From Prosapia bicincta (lineage: Eukaryota; Arthropoda; Insecta; Hemiptera; Cercopidae), in assembly GCA_036971475.1 (NCBI GenBank), contig JBAIZL010000002.1, positions 14,712,868 to 14,776,867 of the forward strand: a DNA stretch of 64,000 nucleotides. Reading direction: 5' to 3'. Positions 35,721-47,234 of this stretch are shown here, piece by piece. Every line of letters starts with the position of its first letter. Position 1 is the stretch's first letter. Below the pieces are notes generated by a model. That model searched no databases. It was not told the origin of the DNA and saw only the letters and a list, made by a program, of their open reading frames with translations. Made by a program: the position numbers and the translations under genes.

Positions 35721-36700
35721 CTTTATACTATCTGATGAAAGGTGTACTGACGCAAAATTATATGTTCAACCGATAAGTATTTATTGGTGCCGCTATAAAA
35801 TGTATTCCTTCAATAAAAAATTCAAAATATTTAAAATTCTGCTGTAACGTCTCACGAAATTAGGTGAAATGAAAATTTTCACCTGTCACGGGGAATTCCA
35901 GTTCGTTATAAATGAGAAACAAACCAGATCAAGAAAGTTTAAGGTTTTTCAAAGTAATCTAAGTTTTTATGGTTTTAGGCTTCGACTATATATTAAATTT
36001 TGATATATGGTGTGCTAGAAGTAAAGAGCAGACGGAAAAGTCTGTTGAGGATTAATATATCTCAACTATTGTTTAATATCTAGTCTTAGATAATATTTAA
36101 ACAAGATTTAAACCAAATCATAGCAGTAATAGAAATTAATGTTAGGAATATCAACTGTATTACATATTCTGAAATATACGTACACCTGAACTGATGGATA
36201 ATATTGTAGATCTTCAGGGAATGTTAAATAGTATAAAGTATAAAAATTAAAAAAAACATAATAATAATAAAACTAGTACAACATTCGAATGTGTATATCT
36301 ATGGACATAAGTTGTACAAGTCACGTAATAAGCCTTGGGGTACCGCCAAGTTCAGGTTTAGTTCATATTGTTAAGACAGGGATAGTGAGAGAGACGTTTC
36401 CTGGCGAAGTGGTGGAGAGGTTTTCTATTACATAACTTTACCTATGTTAGTTTTAAATTCTTTAATACTCCAAGAAAAGGATTATTTTGAAAATACAGAT
36501 AAAAATAATCCAAATATGAAAGCTTAAATAGAACAAGATGAAAATGTTTTTACGAATATTATGGAGAGTCGTATGAGTCCTTCGATTTACAAAGGTGTTT
36601 AAACGGCTACTGTTGAGATAGAAGTCATTATACGTATTGGCTGTGATGCTACGAGAAAGGCAAAGCCATGTTACTTTATTTATATTAACCGTAATTATTT
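35721..36700. other. AT-rich DNA without recognised gene
   Basis: No frame, RNA gene or repeat recognised. Confidence 0.4.
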
Positions 36701-36704
36701 ACAA

Positions 36705-38190
36705 AAAAGTTTATTAGGTAGAATTTTTTATTTGACCTGATTAGGATTTGACTTAAAATAGGTTATGAGATCCACTTGTTTGTTAGACGTTTTGCATACG
36801 ATATTTTGCAAATTTTTGAAAATATGTTATATTTTTTATGAATAACGACATTTTGAGGACCAATAGACTCATACTTTCTCTGGAAATTGCTTCATTTTAT
36901 AAATTAAATAATTATATATACATATAAATAGGGAAGGTGTATACCGGTACAAACCAAACTCTGATTGGTATCAGGACTGAAAGTGATCGTGAAGTTAGTT
37001 TTAAATTTGATTGCTAAACTTGTACGTAACATGAGGGATAGATCTATGCAAAAGTTATAATAAACGGAAATGCTATGTTAAATACATTACCAATATTATT
37101 TTGCAACATCTGTTTTATTGTTAAAACCTTATGTCCCATCTTCGTAATGCATTCGAAGCGCTAGATCGACTTAATGGTAAAAATTTGCAACTTAAAGCCA
37201 GCTTTGTGTCAAAGCTTGCAAAATGGAGCCATCTGTCAGCCGCTAACACTCGGATTACGTCGGCCTTTAGTGGCACAGAAAAGTCCCATTAAGGGCGGGT
37301 TTGGGGCTTATTTTGATAAATTAATTAGAAACGTGCGGCCGATTACGATTTAGCGAATTTATAAATCGTCGCATTATCTTCGTTGTTGTTGGTCATTGCG
37401 AAACCAGTTTTGATTTCTGTAGGAGAAAGCTTTCTTGGAAAATCCAAAAGCAGTTATATTATATTGCCTACATTTTACGGTAGTTTTATAAATAAATAAA
37501 TTAAAGCTAATAATAACTTTTTAGTAATTTTAACAATGCAGTAGCTCTTCTTGTTTTCTTTCTAACCTAAACTTATACGATATTTCTTTACTTTTGGGAA
37601 AAGTGTAAACTTTTTTCTCTCTATTGGTAGAAATGAAGTCTTGATTTGTGTGGAAGGTGTTTTGGTAACCATATGATGGTTAGCTGAAGAAAGCTGGAAC
37701 CAAATCGGTCGACCGCTCAGTGCCTGTCGTATAGGGGATGCTTTTATGGTAGGCACAGTTGTAGAGACAGTAACGGTTTAAAATAGTTAAAAACTTGTTA
37801 CAATCATAGGTTTATTCATTCTTCCTTCTAAGAGTATTTCATTTCTTGCAGATCTGATATTGTGAAACACTAAAAATAATATAAACTATAATAAACCCCA
37901 TTGTAGTAGTTCTGTGACAAGTTTTATACGTATTATATTTCTAACAAATATTGAAAATATAAATGAAAGCTAACTCTCTATCTCCTGTACATCACAGTAA
38001 AGAAATCGTCTTATTATAAGATTTACATTGGGTCACTACAGCTGGACTGAGAGCAAACCGAAATGTAATCAGATTGCCTACACAGCGCCATGATTTGTCT
38101 GAGTATCTTGGTCTGGCTAAATTTATCGCTATGATTGTTATATAGATACGGACTTTCTCTGTGTGAGCACTCTCGGTAAATGCCCAAAAT
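36705..38190. repeat. Diverged tandem duplication, copy 1
   Basis: Colinear similarity with about 38590-40395, by shared blocks: GTTTTGCATAC, GAAAGTGATCGTGAAGTTAG, the 79-base identical island, GAATTTATAAAT, TTGGTCATT..GAAACCAG, GAAGAAAGC.GGAACCA, and CAGCGCC.TGATTTGT. Most of the length is clearly diverged, so the duplication is old. No coding frame spans it. Confidence 0.8.
37220..37327. promoter_or_regulatory. Conserved noncoding island (copy 1)
   Basis: 37220-37298 is identical to 39546-39624 (79 bases). Matching continues to 37327 with only two mismatches, while the flanks are much diverged. It is richer in GC than its surroundings and ends in GATAAATTAATTA, which contains GATA-type and homeodomain-type words. 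No frame is open in both copies. A cis-regulatory element or small RNA is possible; recent gene conversion is the alternative. Confidence 0.45.
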
Positions 38191-38191
38191 A

Positions 38192-38194
38192 TGA

Positions 38195-38262
<68 letters not shown>

Positions 38263-38312
38263 ACTCACACACACACACACATACACACACATACACACAT
38301 ACACTCACACAC

Positions 38313-38363
<51 letters not shown>
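38192..38363. repeat. (CA)n-(CATA)n-(TA)n microsatellite
   Basis: CA with TCACA variants, then CATA, then TA. Three long open frames in it are artefacts. Confidence 0.95.
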
Positions 38364-38366
<3 letters not shown>

Positions 38367-38439
38367 CTTAAAACTATAGCTTATGACTATCAGAACTTTA
38401 AATTTAGTAAATTTGTTAAAACTTACTGAGGCAGAACGT

Positions 38440-38469
38440 TTTCGATCGCTATGTACCAATCTTCATCAG
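38440..38469 (-). ncRNA. Hammerhead-like core, Penelope-type terminal repeat remnant
   Basis: On the minus strand: CTGATGA, one A, a 5-bp stem (GATTG with CGATC), then GAAAACG. Here the seven-base core is the canonical CTGATGA. It lies in the spacer between the two duplication copies. Confidence 0.5.
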
Positions 38470-38796
38470 TGTCTTCTGCCTTCATATATCCCTCTATATA
38501 TATATATATATATAAAGAGCTAGAAAGAGAGAGATAGAGACGAATTTATATACCACATAAAATTATGTGAGAGTTTACAAGAAAAATATTTGCAAAAAGT
38601 ACATTAAAAACCTTTTTATTTTTGACTTAAGTAGGAATTAACTTACATCAGGTTATAGAATCTACTTGCTTGTAAAACGTTTTGCATACAATATTTTGCT
38701 AATTTTTGAAAAGATTGTATAATTCTTTGTCCATGTCGACATTTTGATGACCAATTGACTCCTATTTTCTCTGGAAGTTGCTTCCTTTTATAAATT

Positions 38797-38798
38797 TA

Positions 38799-38845
<47 letters not shown>
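38797..38845. repeat. (TA)n microsatellite
   Basis: Pure TA bordering the internally deleted Penelope-type copy. Confidence 0.93.
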
Positions 38846-38848
<3 letters not shown>

Positions 38849-39013
38849 TATGTTGATATGTTTTCTTGTAGTATAGTTAATAAATTAAACTATATTAGAT
38901 TTTATTCGATAATTATTTTCCTGAAGATGCTGGTACTATTTTAACGGCGAAATGTTTTGAATATGTATATTCATTAAAAGATTCTTGTTTTTGAAATATT
39001 TTTAATTTATTAA

Positions 39014-39018
<5 letters not shown>
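38846..39018 (+). mobile_element. Penelope-like element, internally deleted (terminal repeat only)
   Basis: The left 45 bases (TTAAATATGTTGATATG onward) match 18265-18305. They join, without coding DNA, to a direct terminal repeat matching 19380-19490. The hammerhead-like core is at 38921-38952: CTGAAGA, T, GCTGGTA, then AACGGC and GAAA, with one stem mismatch. TA runs flank both sides. Confidence 0.75.
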
Positions 39019-39077
<59 letters not shown>

Positions 39078-39179
39078 CAATATGTATTCTGGTGTATTAA
39101 TAAAGAACTAAGTCAAAATACCAGTACAAGAATATTACAAATTCAATTATAATTCTTGTATTTGTATTTTGACTTAGTT

Positions 39180-39234
<55 letters not shown>
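39018..39234. repeat. TA-flanked palindrome
   Basis: An imperfect inverted repeat (39101-39136 with 39149-39184, sharing AAAGAACTAAGTCAAAATAC) lies between two TA runs. One arm resembles the unique linker between the TA runs at 3868-3896, so this is a small repeated unit associated with TA arrays. Confidence 0.75.
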
Positions 39235-39236
<2 letters not shown>

Positions 39237-39545
39237 TATATACATATAAAAAGGGAATCTTTATACCGGCACTATCCAAAAAACCTTATACAATAGGTTT
39301 GCTATCAAGGCTGAAAGTGATCGTGAAGTTAGTTTCAATTTGATTTGTAAACTTATGCCCAGAAGGTTATTCAATACAAACGTTTTAATAAAATGAAATG
39401 CTATAATAATTATTGTTCAAAAACAAATTGTCCATCTGTTTTATGGTTCAAACCTTATGTCCAATCTTCGTAATACATTCGATGCGTTAGTATGTTTTAA
39501 TGGTAAAAATTTGCAACTTAAAGCCAGGTTTGTGACAAAGCCTTG

Positions 39546-39653
39546 AAAATGGAGCCATCTGTCAGCCGCTAACACTCGGATTACGTCGGCCTTTAGTGGC
39601 ACAGAAAAGTCCCATTAAGGGCGGATTTTGGGCTTATTTTGATAAATTAATTA
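39546..39653. promoter_or_regulatory. Conserved noncoding island (copy 2)
   Basis: Partner of 37220-37327; see that entry. The frame that is longest in copy 1 meets a TGA just upstream here, which argues against an exon. Confidence 0.45.
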
Positions 39654-40399
39654 CAATCCTATATGAGTACGATTTGGCGAATTTATAAATTTGGCGAAAT
39701 ATCTTCATTGCTATTGGTCATTAAGAAACCAGTTTCCTATCCAGTCGATGAAACCTTTTTTGATAAATCCAAAATCAGTTTTATTTTATTGGTTACGTTT
39801 TCCATATAAATAAAACGAACATCAACCCTTCAGTGAAGCATAATAAGTCAGTAAGTTTTTTCTTGTTTTCTTTCTAAAATAAACTTTAACGATATTCTTT
39901 AATCTTGTAAAGAAAATAAATTTTTCTACCTCTCTTCTGGAACGAATTCTTGACTCGGGTGGGATGTGATATTACACATGTTGGTTAACGAAGAAAGCCG
40001 GAACCACATTGGTTGTACGCAAAGAGACAGTCGTACAGACAATAACACACAACAAAACCACGTAAAATCATTCTAAACTTGCTTCAATATTTATTTAGTT
40101 TAAGTTTCCTTCATACTTCCTCCCCGTGTGTTTTGTTCTTGCAAATCTGAAAATGTGAAACAATATTTTTTTACGTATGTAATTTTTATAAACTGTTTCC
40201 AATCTAAATAAAAACTAACATTAAATGTACTGTACAGATGTCTTATTACATCAGTTCCTTAGTTCACTACAGTTGCACTAAGGAAAAATATGTAATCGGA
40301 TTGCCTTCACAGCGCCGTGATTTGTATCAGTTTCTTGGTCTGGCCTCGGATACTTTCTAATTGTGTTTACTTGCAGCAAATGCCTTTAAAGTAACTGAA

Positions 40400-41870
40400 A
40401 TCTACATGTATAGTCAAAATAAACATACGTTTATGTATATCTGTTATTATATACCATATAAAAACATGAAAACCATTTTGTATATGGAAAAAAACGTCTC
40501 CTTTATATCCCAACTTTGATAAGAACGGGTCTTAGTACTATATAGTTTCACATGAGATAATGTAAGTAACAGCTGACTTTACAGGATATACTTTCTTAAA
40601 AATGGTCGTCCGTACACTTCTTTACGTATGAAGTAGTCTCCGGATATTTATTAGAATAGAATAGTTTATGTTTCAGACACATAACGTATTTATAAAATTT
40701 TAGGAAAGTAACACCCATAGTCAAGTGAGAATTAAAGAAGATAAACAATATTATTTCTCAGATAATAAAATTTTATATTTCCCTAACCGGCATTAGTTTG
40801 AAGGTTTAAGAATTCCATGATTTAGTATTTTCACAAGTTAATTAATTACTAGAGTTTACCTTTTTTAATAATTTTTTGTCTTTTTAAATGATTCTATGGA
40901 AATGGCCTAACTATTGACTAAATATGAGTGTTTTGCTCATACAGTTTATTTGTTTGTTGAATCAAGTATATTCAACTTCTTTCATTTAAAATAATAAAAT
41001 CCATAAACAGTTTTTAAAGAATAACTTATTAAAAGATTTCACCTAATTGTTTTAGGTTCGTTTCCGAGCCCAGGTAATAGTTATATACAATCTATTGCAA
41101 CCAATTTATTAATTTACAATAAAAAACTTAATACATTTCAATGATGTAGTCAACTTCATCAGTGACGCAATTAATTGAACTTGGTGTAGATGTTGTAATA
41201 GATCTAAATATTGTGAAATGACGTTTGTTATTATTTATTACAATAAAGTTTTTTTAACAAAATAAACTTTTCGCTTATAACAAGAAATATTTTATTTTAA
41301 TTGTGGACTATGGAAGTTGTAATAATCGATTACAAACCAATAACCACAATCGCTTTATTTTTAACAAGTTTATTTATAGAGAAGAAAATGTAGAACCAAA
41401 GTTGGAAAAGTCAATTCAAAAGAATAAAAAGCAATTTTGAAGGAAAAAAATTTCAAGCCCTAATCCTCACATTCTTGGAGCAACTTTTTCAATTTCACCC
41501 CTCAACCAGTACGGCAATGTTTGGCGTTGCAAAAGGGTTTTTACGGTTATGGTTGTGCTAGTTCTTAATTATATGTGTTTGTATAGTTTGATATTCGCTC
41601 TATGATGAACAAGAAGTTTTATCATTCTGCAAAGCTTTGTTTTCATTCCAGTGCAACTTTTATTAAAACATATTTCCTTTTCACGTTGCTAACGTAATTT
41701 TCTGTATAGCCTGAAGCATTGAAATAAATCCTGCGGAAGTGTTTCTTTTGTTCTCAACATGTTATTAATAACTGGCATATCTTACTGTTACAATATTTAT
41801 AGCCTGTGGTTAAGTAAATACCCGATTCGATAGAGACTATTTGGTTTAAAAGTAGCATCAGAAATAACTG
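40400..41870. other. AT-rich DNA without recognised gene
   Basis: Apart from a hammerhead-like core on the minus strand at 41136-41162 (CTGATGA ... GAAATG, weak stem), nothing is recognised. Confidence 0.4.
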
Positions 41871-41885
41871 GCAATGCCAAAATCA

Positions 41886-42335
41886 CACGCGGAGATACAC
41901 AGACACACACCACTCGTGCGCACACATACATACATACACATACAACCGCGCGCACCCTTACACTCGCAGCCACACACAAATCCACACCAATAGACATATA
42001 CACACAAATAGACACAAAGACACAAATCCACACAGACATAGACAAACACACACACATGCACGCACGGCCGCACACTCATACTTACACAAACACACACTCA
42101 CACACAAATTTCTTTCTTTCACACGTACACACTTCTCTCTTACGCTTTTCACTCTCTCTCGCACACACACACATACACACACTTTTCTCTCTCTCTCTCT
42201 TTCACGCACAGACACACTCTTCTCTCTCTCTCTCTTATACATACACACTTTTCTATTCCTCTCAATCTCACACTATTCACTTTGTCTCACTCACACTTCT
42301 CCCTTTCTCTCATACAAACACGCACACACAACCGG
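41886..42335. repeat. Imperfect CA/CT-rich low-complexity tract
   Basis: CACACA with frequent interruptions passes into CTCTCT-rich segments. Several overlapping long frames on both strands are by-products of the low complexity. Confidence 0.85.
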
Positions 42336-42339
42336 AAAA

Positions 42340-43309
42340 AATCAAGTACATAGATATAATCAATATTAAACAGGTTTTGTAAAACTAGATAAAAGAATAA
42401 AACACTTCTTCACAAATTTCGCTACTCAATCAAATAATCGTAAACATTTGTCACAGTAAAATCTATTAGATATAAGTGTAATTGCTTCGACAGGTTGATA
42501 CGAGTACGCTAACATAATAACGCTAATTTACTGCTTTCACAATACTCTCAGAGTTTTATAAGAACTTTTACTTTAAGAACCATTAAGGACAACTTTGGAC
42601 CTGACAATAATCACTGTAAATATGTAAAGTGGGATATTTGCATTGCCCTTAAGCCCTAAGTCTGGGTTTTAGTGAGTTTAGAAAATCTGAATAAAAATTA
42701 TACGAGCTTTATTGCTAATTGCTGTGGTAATTTCTATGATCGTTAGATTACAGACTGTTAATATTCATACATGGTAAAAACTGTTTATTTATAAGAGCGA
42801 TGCTTGTAAATAAATATATATTTAAAGTAATAATAACTTTGACGTTTCGTAATCAGGATTCGAAGTAGTTCAGCTTGACAGGTCGCAGCCTCAATTATAC
42901 TAGTTCTTTTGTTTCATTTAGAAAAAGTAATAGTTATTTCCTGTATAACTGATTATTTCTAACCTGACATAATCTAGCTTGATACTTGTTTTATATATAT
43001 TTAAATATAGCACCATAGCAATTTGCTGTAACATGGTGTGGTCCCCATAATACGTGAGTAATTGGTTATTAATAATTTCTTTTTAAAAAACATTTATGTT
43101 TGTATGATGATTGCCTACGTTAAGATAGTTTTAAATAGTTAAATTTATTCTGCTTTAACTAGAAGCTGCAGTTGTAAATTTGTAGTGGTATCACCGATGA
43201 TGATGGCATGAGTTATCGAAACCACGTATGTCAGTACATTATTCCTCTTGCGAGTTTGTGTACAAGTATTTATTCAATTGCTTCTATTAGTTCACACTCT
43301 CCTTACTTA
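42340..43309. other. AT-rich DNA without recognised gene
   Basis: Only a degenerate hammerhead-like core is seen (plus, about 43194-43222: CCGATGA, T, short stem GAT/ATC, GAAAC). Confidence 0.35.
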
Positions 43310-43700
43310 AATCTTTTTCAAATTTTCAATCGTAAATAAAGTATTTTTTATGCGTCCCCTCTAGTTCAAATACATCTCTTTAACCTTATAATGAATGACA
43401 CGTAACGTTAATACAGTTATAAAACTTAATAATTCATTATTTAAATTTAATTAATCAATTTTTAGTCTCACAATGGAGAATCACAAGTGGCCGGTCATGG
43501 AATATTTTGCTAAAAAACCTAATCACATATGATTTCATAAAACAGTTGATTTTTTATTATAGTCCATGTGGTAGAACCGCTGCTTTAACGTATAGTTTAT
43601 GTTCCCTTATTTATAATATTCGTAGTCATTTAATAAAAATTAACTGAAATAAAAGTTTTATTTGTTGATCTAAATAGAATGGAATTTATTGTTTCTTATA
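43310..43700 (+). repeat. Dispersed repeat family A, copy 4 (uninterrupted)
   Basis: Complete order of family words from TCAAATTTTCAATCG to AATAAAAATTAACTG without interruption. It serves as the empty-site reference for the LINE insertion at 7698-13712. Confidence 0.65.
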
Positions 43701-44730
43701 TTAATTGTTATTTATTACTTTGTTCATAGTTAGAAAAACAACTAAAAATACCGCAGGTGGTGAACTATTACTGAGCGCCTAATTATTTCTGAATCATAGA
43801 GTGCGGTAGTGTAGTCACTACTATCACCAAACAATACTATAGAGTGTTTAAAGGTGGGATGATGACTTAGGTTAGCCTAATGTTAAGTACATCAATCTAT
43901 ATTCTCTGGAAGGTGGTTGGATAACATTGCCCATATGCAGGATAATTTCCTTAAAAGCCTATCCTGCATTACAGAGAAGTATCGATGAGTGAACCATCTT
44001 GAATGTCAATAAATGAAGGGTATTTGACAAACTGAAGAAAATTAGACGTTTAAGGGGTTGTTGTAGTTCATACTTAATTGCTTGCATATTGATCTGTTGT
44101 AATTCAGAAAATCGTCCATGAAGATATAATAGGTTTAGTAGGAACCAAATCTGTATGCTACACATACTGTCTCTTTTGGTCCGATTTCTCTATTGGAGTC
44201 CTACTTAAGTGTGCAAGGTTTTCTCTCTATTTGGGATAAATTCGTGGTTCTTCTTCCCGTTTCGGGTAACGTTTAGTTATGTCAATCGTTTTTAAGAACT
44301 TCAGCTTCAGCAAAGAGATATTGCAAGGATGTTGTGCACTTCTAAAAACATTGTAACGGATAAGGGTATTAGACATATTTATTGACAAAACTGATTGAAA
44401 ACAATTATCAGGAAGAATAAGGTAGATCTACAAAGAACTGATATCAAAATTTTCTTGCCTAAGATCTGGAACAATCAACCTAGTTGAAAAGAAAAGTAAC
44501 CTAGCAGTGGTGTAAAGTATTTGGTTATATTGGGTGTGGTGACGATGAAGGTTCAATAGAACCTGAGACGATAGATTGTTTACAGGCAGCCGTTGACGAC
44601 ATACCATTGTTTGAGGCAAGTCTGCTAAACAAAAAACAATGAATCATATCCACCATCGACGTATCGAGTATGTGTAAAGACAATATGTGTTTAGACGTTA
44701 TGGAAATAATATTTAATAAAAAAATAATAA
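43701..44730. other. AT-rich DNA without recognised gene
   Basis: Two minus frames (43959-44165 and 44428-44746) have no recognisable domain or splice context. Confidence 0.35.
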
Positions 44731-44733
44731 AAC

Positions 44734-44855
44734 TTCTTAACCACAAAAACGTGGTAATACTATCTTATGTACATTTCGCTTAAAAAGAAATCATCTTCAG
44801 AGGAAATTATTACAAGATTCTTCGAAATGTACATAAAGATATAAAGGTTTTGTGG
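44734..44855. repeat. Imperfect inverted repeat containing a hammerhead-like core
   Basis: The left arm (CTTAACCACAAAAAC ... TTATGTACATTTCG) and right arm (CGAAATGTACATAA ... GTTTTGTGGTTAAG) face each other. Between them, on the minus strand at 44774-44800, is CTGAAGA, T, a weak stem, then GAAA. It looks like another fold-back pair of Penelope-type termini. Confidence 0.6.
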
Positions 44856-44995
44856 TTAAGGTTTTACTTGTTTTAAATAAAAAAAGTAATTTATGAGTGT
44901 TGGACTAATTATATGGGACAATATGCACAAATACAAGGTTTTCTGGTTCTATTGTAACATATACTTGATGTAGTTAAATATTAACGAGTATTATA

Positions 44996-45410
44996 AACAA
45001 ATACTTTTGAAAGTCAATTCCTACTTAGGTAAAAAACCACAAATTTTATTTTAGTTACTTTATATTAAATAAATACAAATAATATAAGTAAAATATCATA
45101 ACCTATGCGTTAAAACAACTGTTCTACCACGTAACTTATAACATAAAATTAGATGTTTCATGAAATCTTATGTTACCACTTAATTCAAGTCAAATGGGAC
45201 GAAATAACTATATTGCATATCTTGCTCCTTTTGTGAGAAATGTTTCTCCCATATAAAAATAAAATTAATTCAATATTAAATTTTAACTAATATATTATTA
45301 TTTGATAAAACTGTATTAATAAAAAGTGTCATACTCTACAAGTTTCAAAACAAAAAATGTTTGAACTAGAGTAGGTGAATAAAGGGTATTTTATTAACGA
45401 TTGAAAAGTT
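44996..45410 (-). repeat. Dispersed repeat family A, copy 5
   Basis: Minus-strand copy. It begins (in plus coordinates) with GTCAATTCCTACTTAGGT, the inverse of the family end at about 15080, and runs to AACGATTGAAAAG, the inverse of the family start. Confidence 0.65.
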
Positions 45411-46366
45411 GTACAAGGTATATACAAGAAGAGTGGGAGCTAATGGAAGGAATTGCAAAACAGAAAATCAAGTCCTACGCACTACTAGACTATGTTATTT
45501 TTTTTATAACTCATTTTATTTTGAACATATTTTTTTAAAAGCTGCACTTCTTGCCTCACGGGTATGTTTTCTCTTTCTTCTATGTAGAAAATTGTCTAAA
45601 CGTAGACTGAGAAGAATGTTTCCATCAAATAACGAACTAGAGCTAGCTATTGTAATAATAGAGAAAAGTTTGGAAGTGGTTTATATTATTCATTTGAACT
45701 CAGTGAATTGTTTTATCCATTAGAAGTGATTGTTGGACGATTCCCATCGTGGCATCTTAGTTTTGTCATTGGAATAACCAGGAGTAAGTTCATAACGTTA
45801 TCGATTATAGTTTCAGACATTCTATTTAGAAGTCTTTAGAGTAAGATTCCGAGAAGAATAGAATCTAAACGTTGCAATGTAGTATGCGCGGAACCAGTTC
45901 AAATCACCTATAACAGACTTATTTTTGTTGTGCTTAAGCCAATAGACCACATTCCTAAAACCATTATTTAAAGCAGTGAATTTAAATCAAGGTCAACGAT
46001 TGCGTAATACATAAAATCACGGCGCAGCATTTAATGTTTATATTTAAATGTCTTTGCAATAAATTGGAACAAAAGGCAATAAAGAGTACATAATGAAATA
46101 TAAAAGAATTTATAAACACAAACATAACTATTGTGCCACTTAAGCAGTTCATTCAGTGTTTCATGAATCCTAACTGCATACAGATGTAAAGGAAAGAGCT
46201 GGTAAGTTTATATTGGTATTTTACCTATTATTTGTATAACGAAATTATGATAATTTCATTAATTTTATTGGACATCCTATATTTAAAAACAAATTTCTAG
46301 ATACAGTTTTCAGATATTTCATGACTGTTAGTAACTCTGTAAATGCAAATATTTAGCAATTCATCT

Positions 46367-46370
<4 letters not shown>
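45411..46370. other. AT-rich DNA without recognised gene
   Basis: The 104-residue frame at 45409-45723 overlaps the repeat and has no domain I recognise. Confidence 0.35.

Positions 46371-46437
<67 letters not shown>
46371..46437. repeat. (CT)n-(TA)n microsatellite
   Basis: CT run switching to TA, the same order as at 28936. Confidence 0.93.
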
Positions 46438-46441
<4 letters not shown>

Positions 46442-46463
46442 TTATTTATATAGATCGCTATTA

Positions 46464-46565
46464 TTCAGCTATTATTATGTTAATAAAATATTAAATTACG
46501 CTTAGCTAATGTTAAGACGACATGCATTGATTCTTATGCGATACGAAGTTCGCCGGGTCATATAG

Positions 46566-46603
<38 letters not shown>

Positions 46604-47225
46604 TTATTTATTTATTTATTTATATTTATATATTTATATATATCGCTATAAAACTTTAGAAAATTATTGAGTACATTCGTGGGACGTTTTCTGGCATAAT
46701 AAGTCTCACTGTCGTTGCCAGGGGACATCAGGAGTAGCGTGGCCCTTCTAAACCTCCAAATTATTTTACCTGAAGAATATTAACTCATAAAACGGCGTTT
46801 GGTTTTTGGCATTACAGCTTCCCAACGACATAACAATTTATTTTGACATGTGATTTTCAAATGCCAAAATGTCATAAAACATTATTTTCTATCTTAACCT
46901 ATCTTGAGACATTTCATTGAGCTTATTCAGAATTTCGGTTGCTAGGCAACACTCAACAATCTAAAATTATTTTCCAAAACATTTCAAACAATATACACAA
47001 AAAATTGTATATACGACTGGACTTTAATAAATACCTTCCAATCAAGAACTTTTATTGTCACACTTTTCTCGATCGACTACCATGAGTTCAGCTATTATTA
47101 TATTAATAAAATATTAAATTACGCTTAGCTAATGTTAACACTACATGCATTGATTCTTGTGCGATACGAAGTTCGCCGGGTCAGGTAGTTATATATATAT
47201 ATATATACATTTATTTATTTATTTA
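46464..47225 (+). repeat. Direct repeat pair, probable non-LTR element 3' tails
   Basis: About 100 bases (46464-46565) recur at 47097-47198 with few changes. Both end GATACGAAGTTCGCCGGGTC and are followed by TA and ATTT microsatellite tails. A conserved end plus a simple-sequence tail suggests the 3' ends of RTE-like or other non-LTR elements. The 530 bases between would be the 3' region of the second copy. No coding remnant was found, so the class is uncertain. Confidence 0.5.
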
Positions 47226-47234
47226 TTTACTGGT

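Larger units (their letters stand above)
38590..40395. repeat. Diverged tandem duplication, copy 2 (with insertions)
   Basis: Second copy of 36705-38190. Near its start it is split by a block of TA runs, a Penelope terminal-repeat copy and a palindrome (38797-39234). In copy 1 the corresponding point is a short ATATATACATAT stretch. Confidence 0.8.

Noticed and set aside
37220..37298. The identical island as a coding exon
   Set aside because: The longest frame (ending ...GTEKSH) has a stop just upstream in copy 2, and there are no convincing splice sites.
42841..42870. Another hammerhead-like core (GAAACGTC with CTGATT on the minus strand)
   Set aside because: There is no room for a stem between the two core parts.
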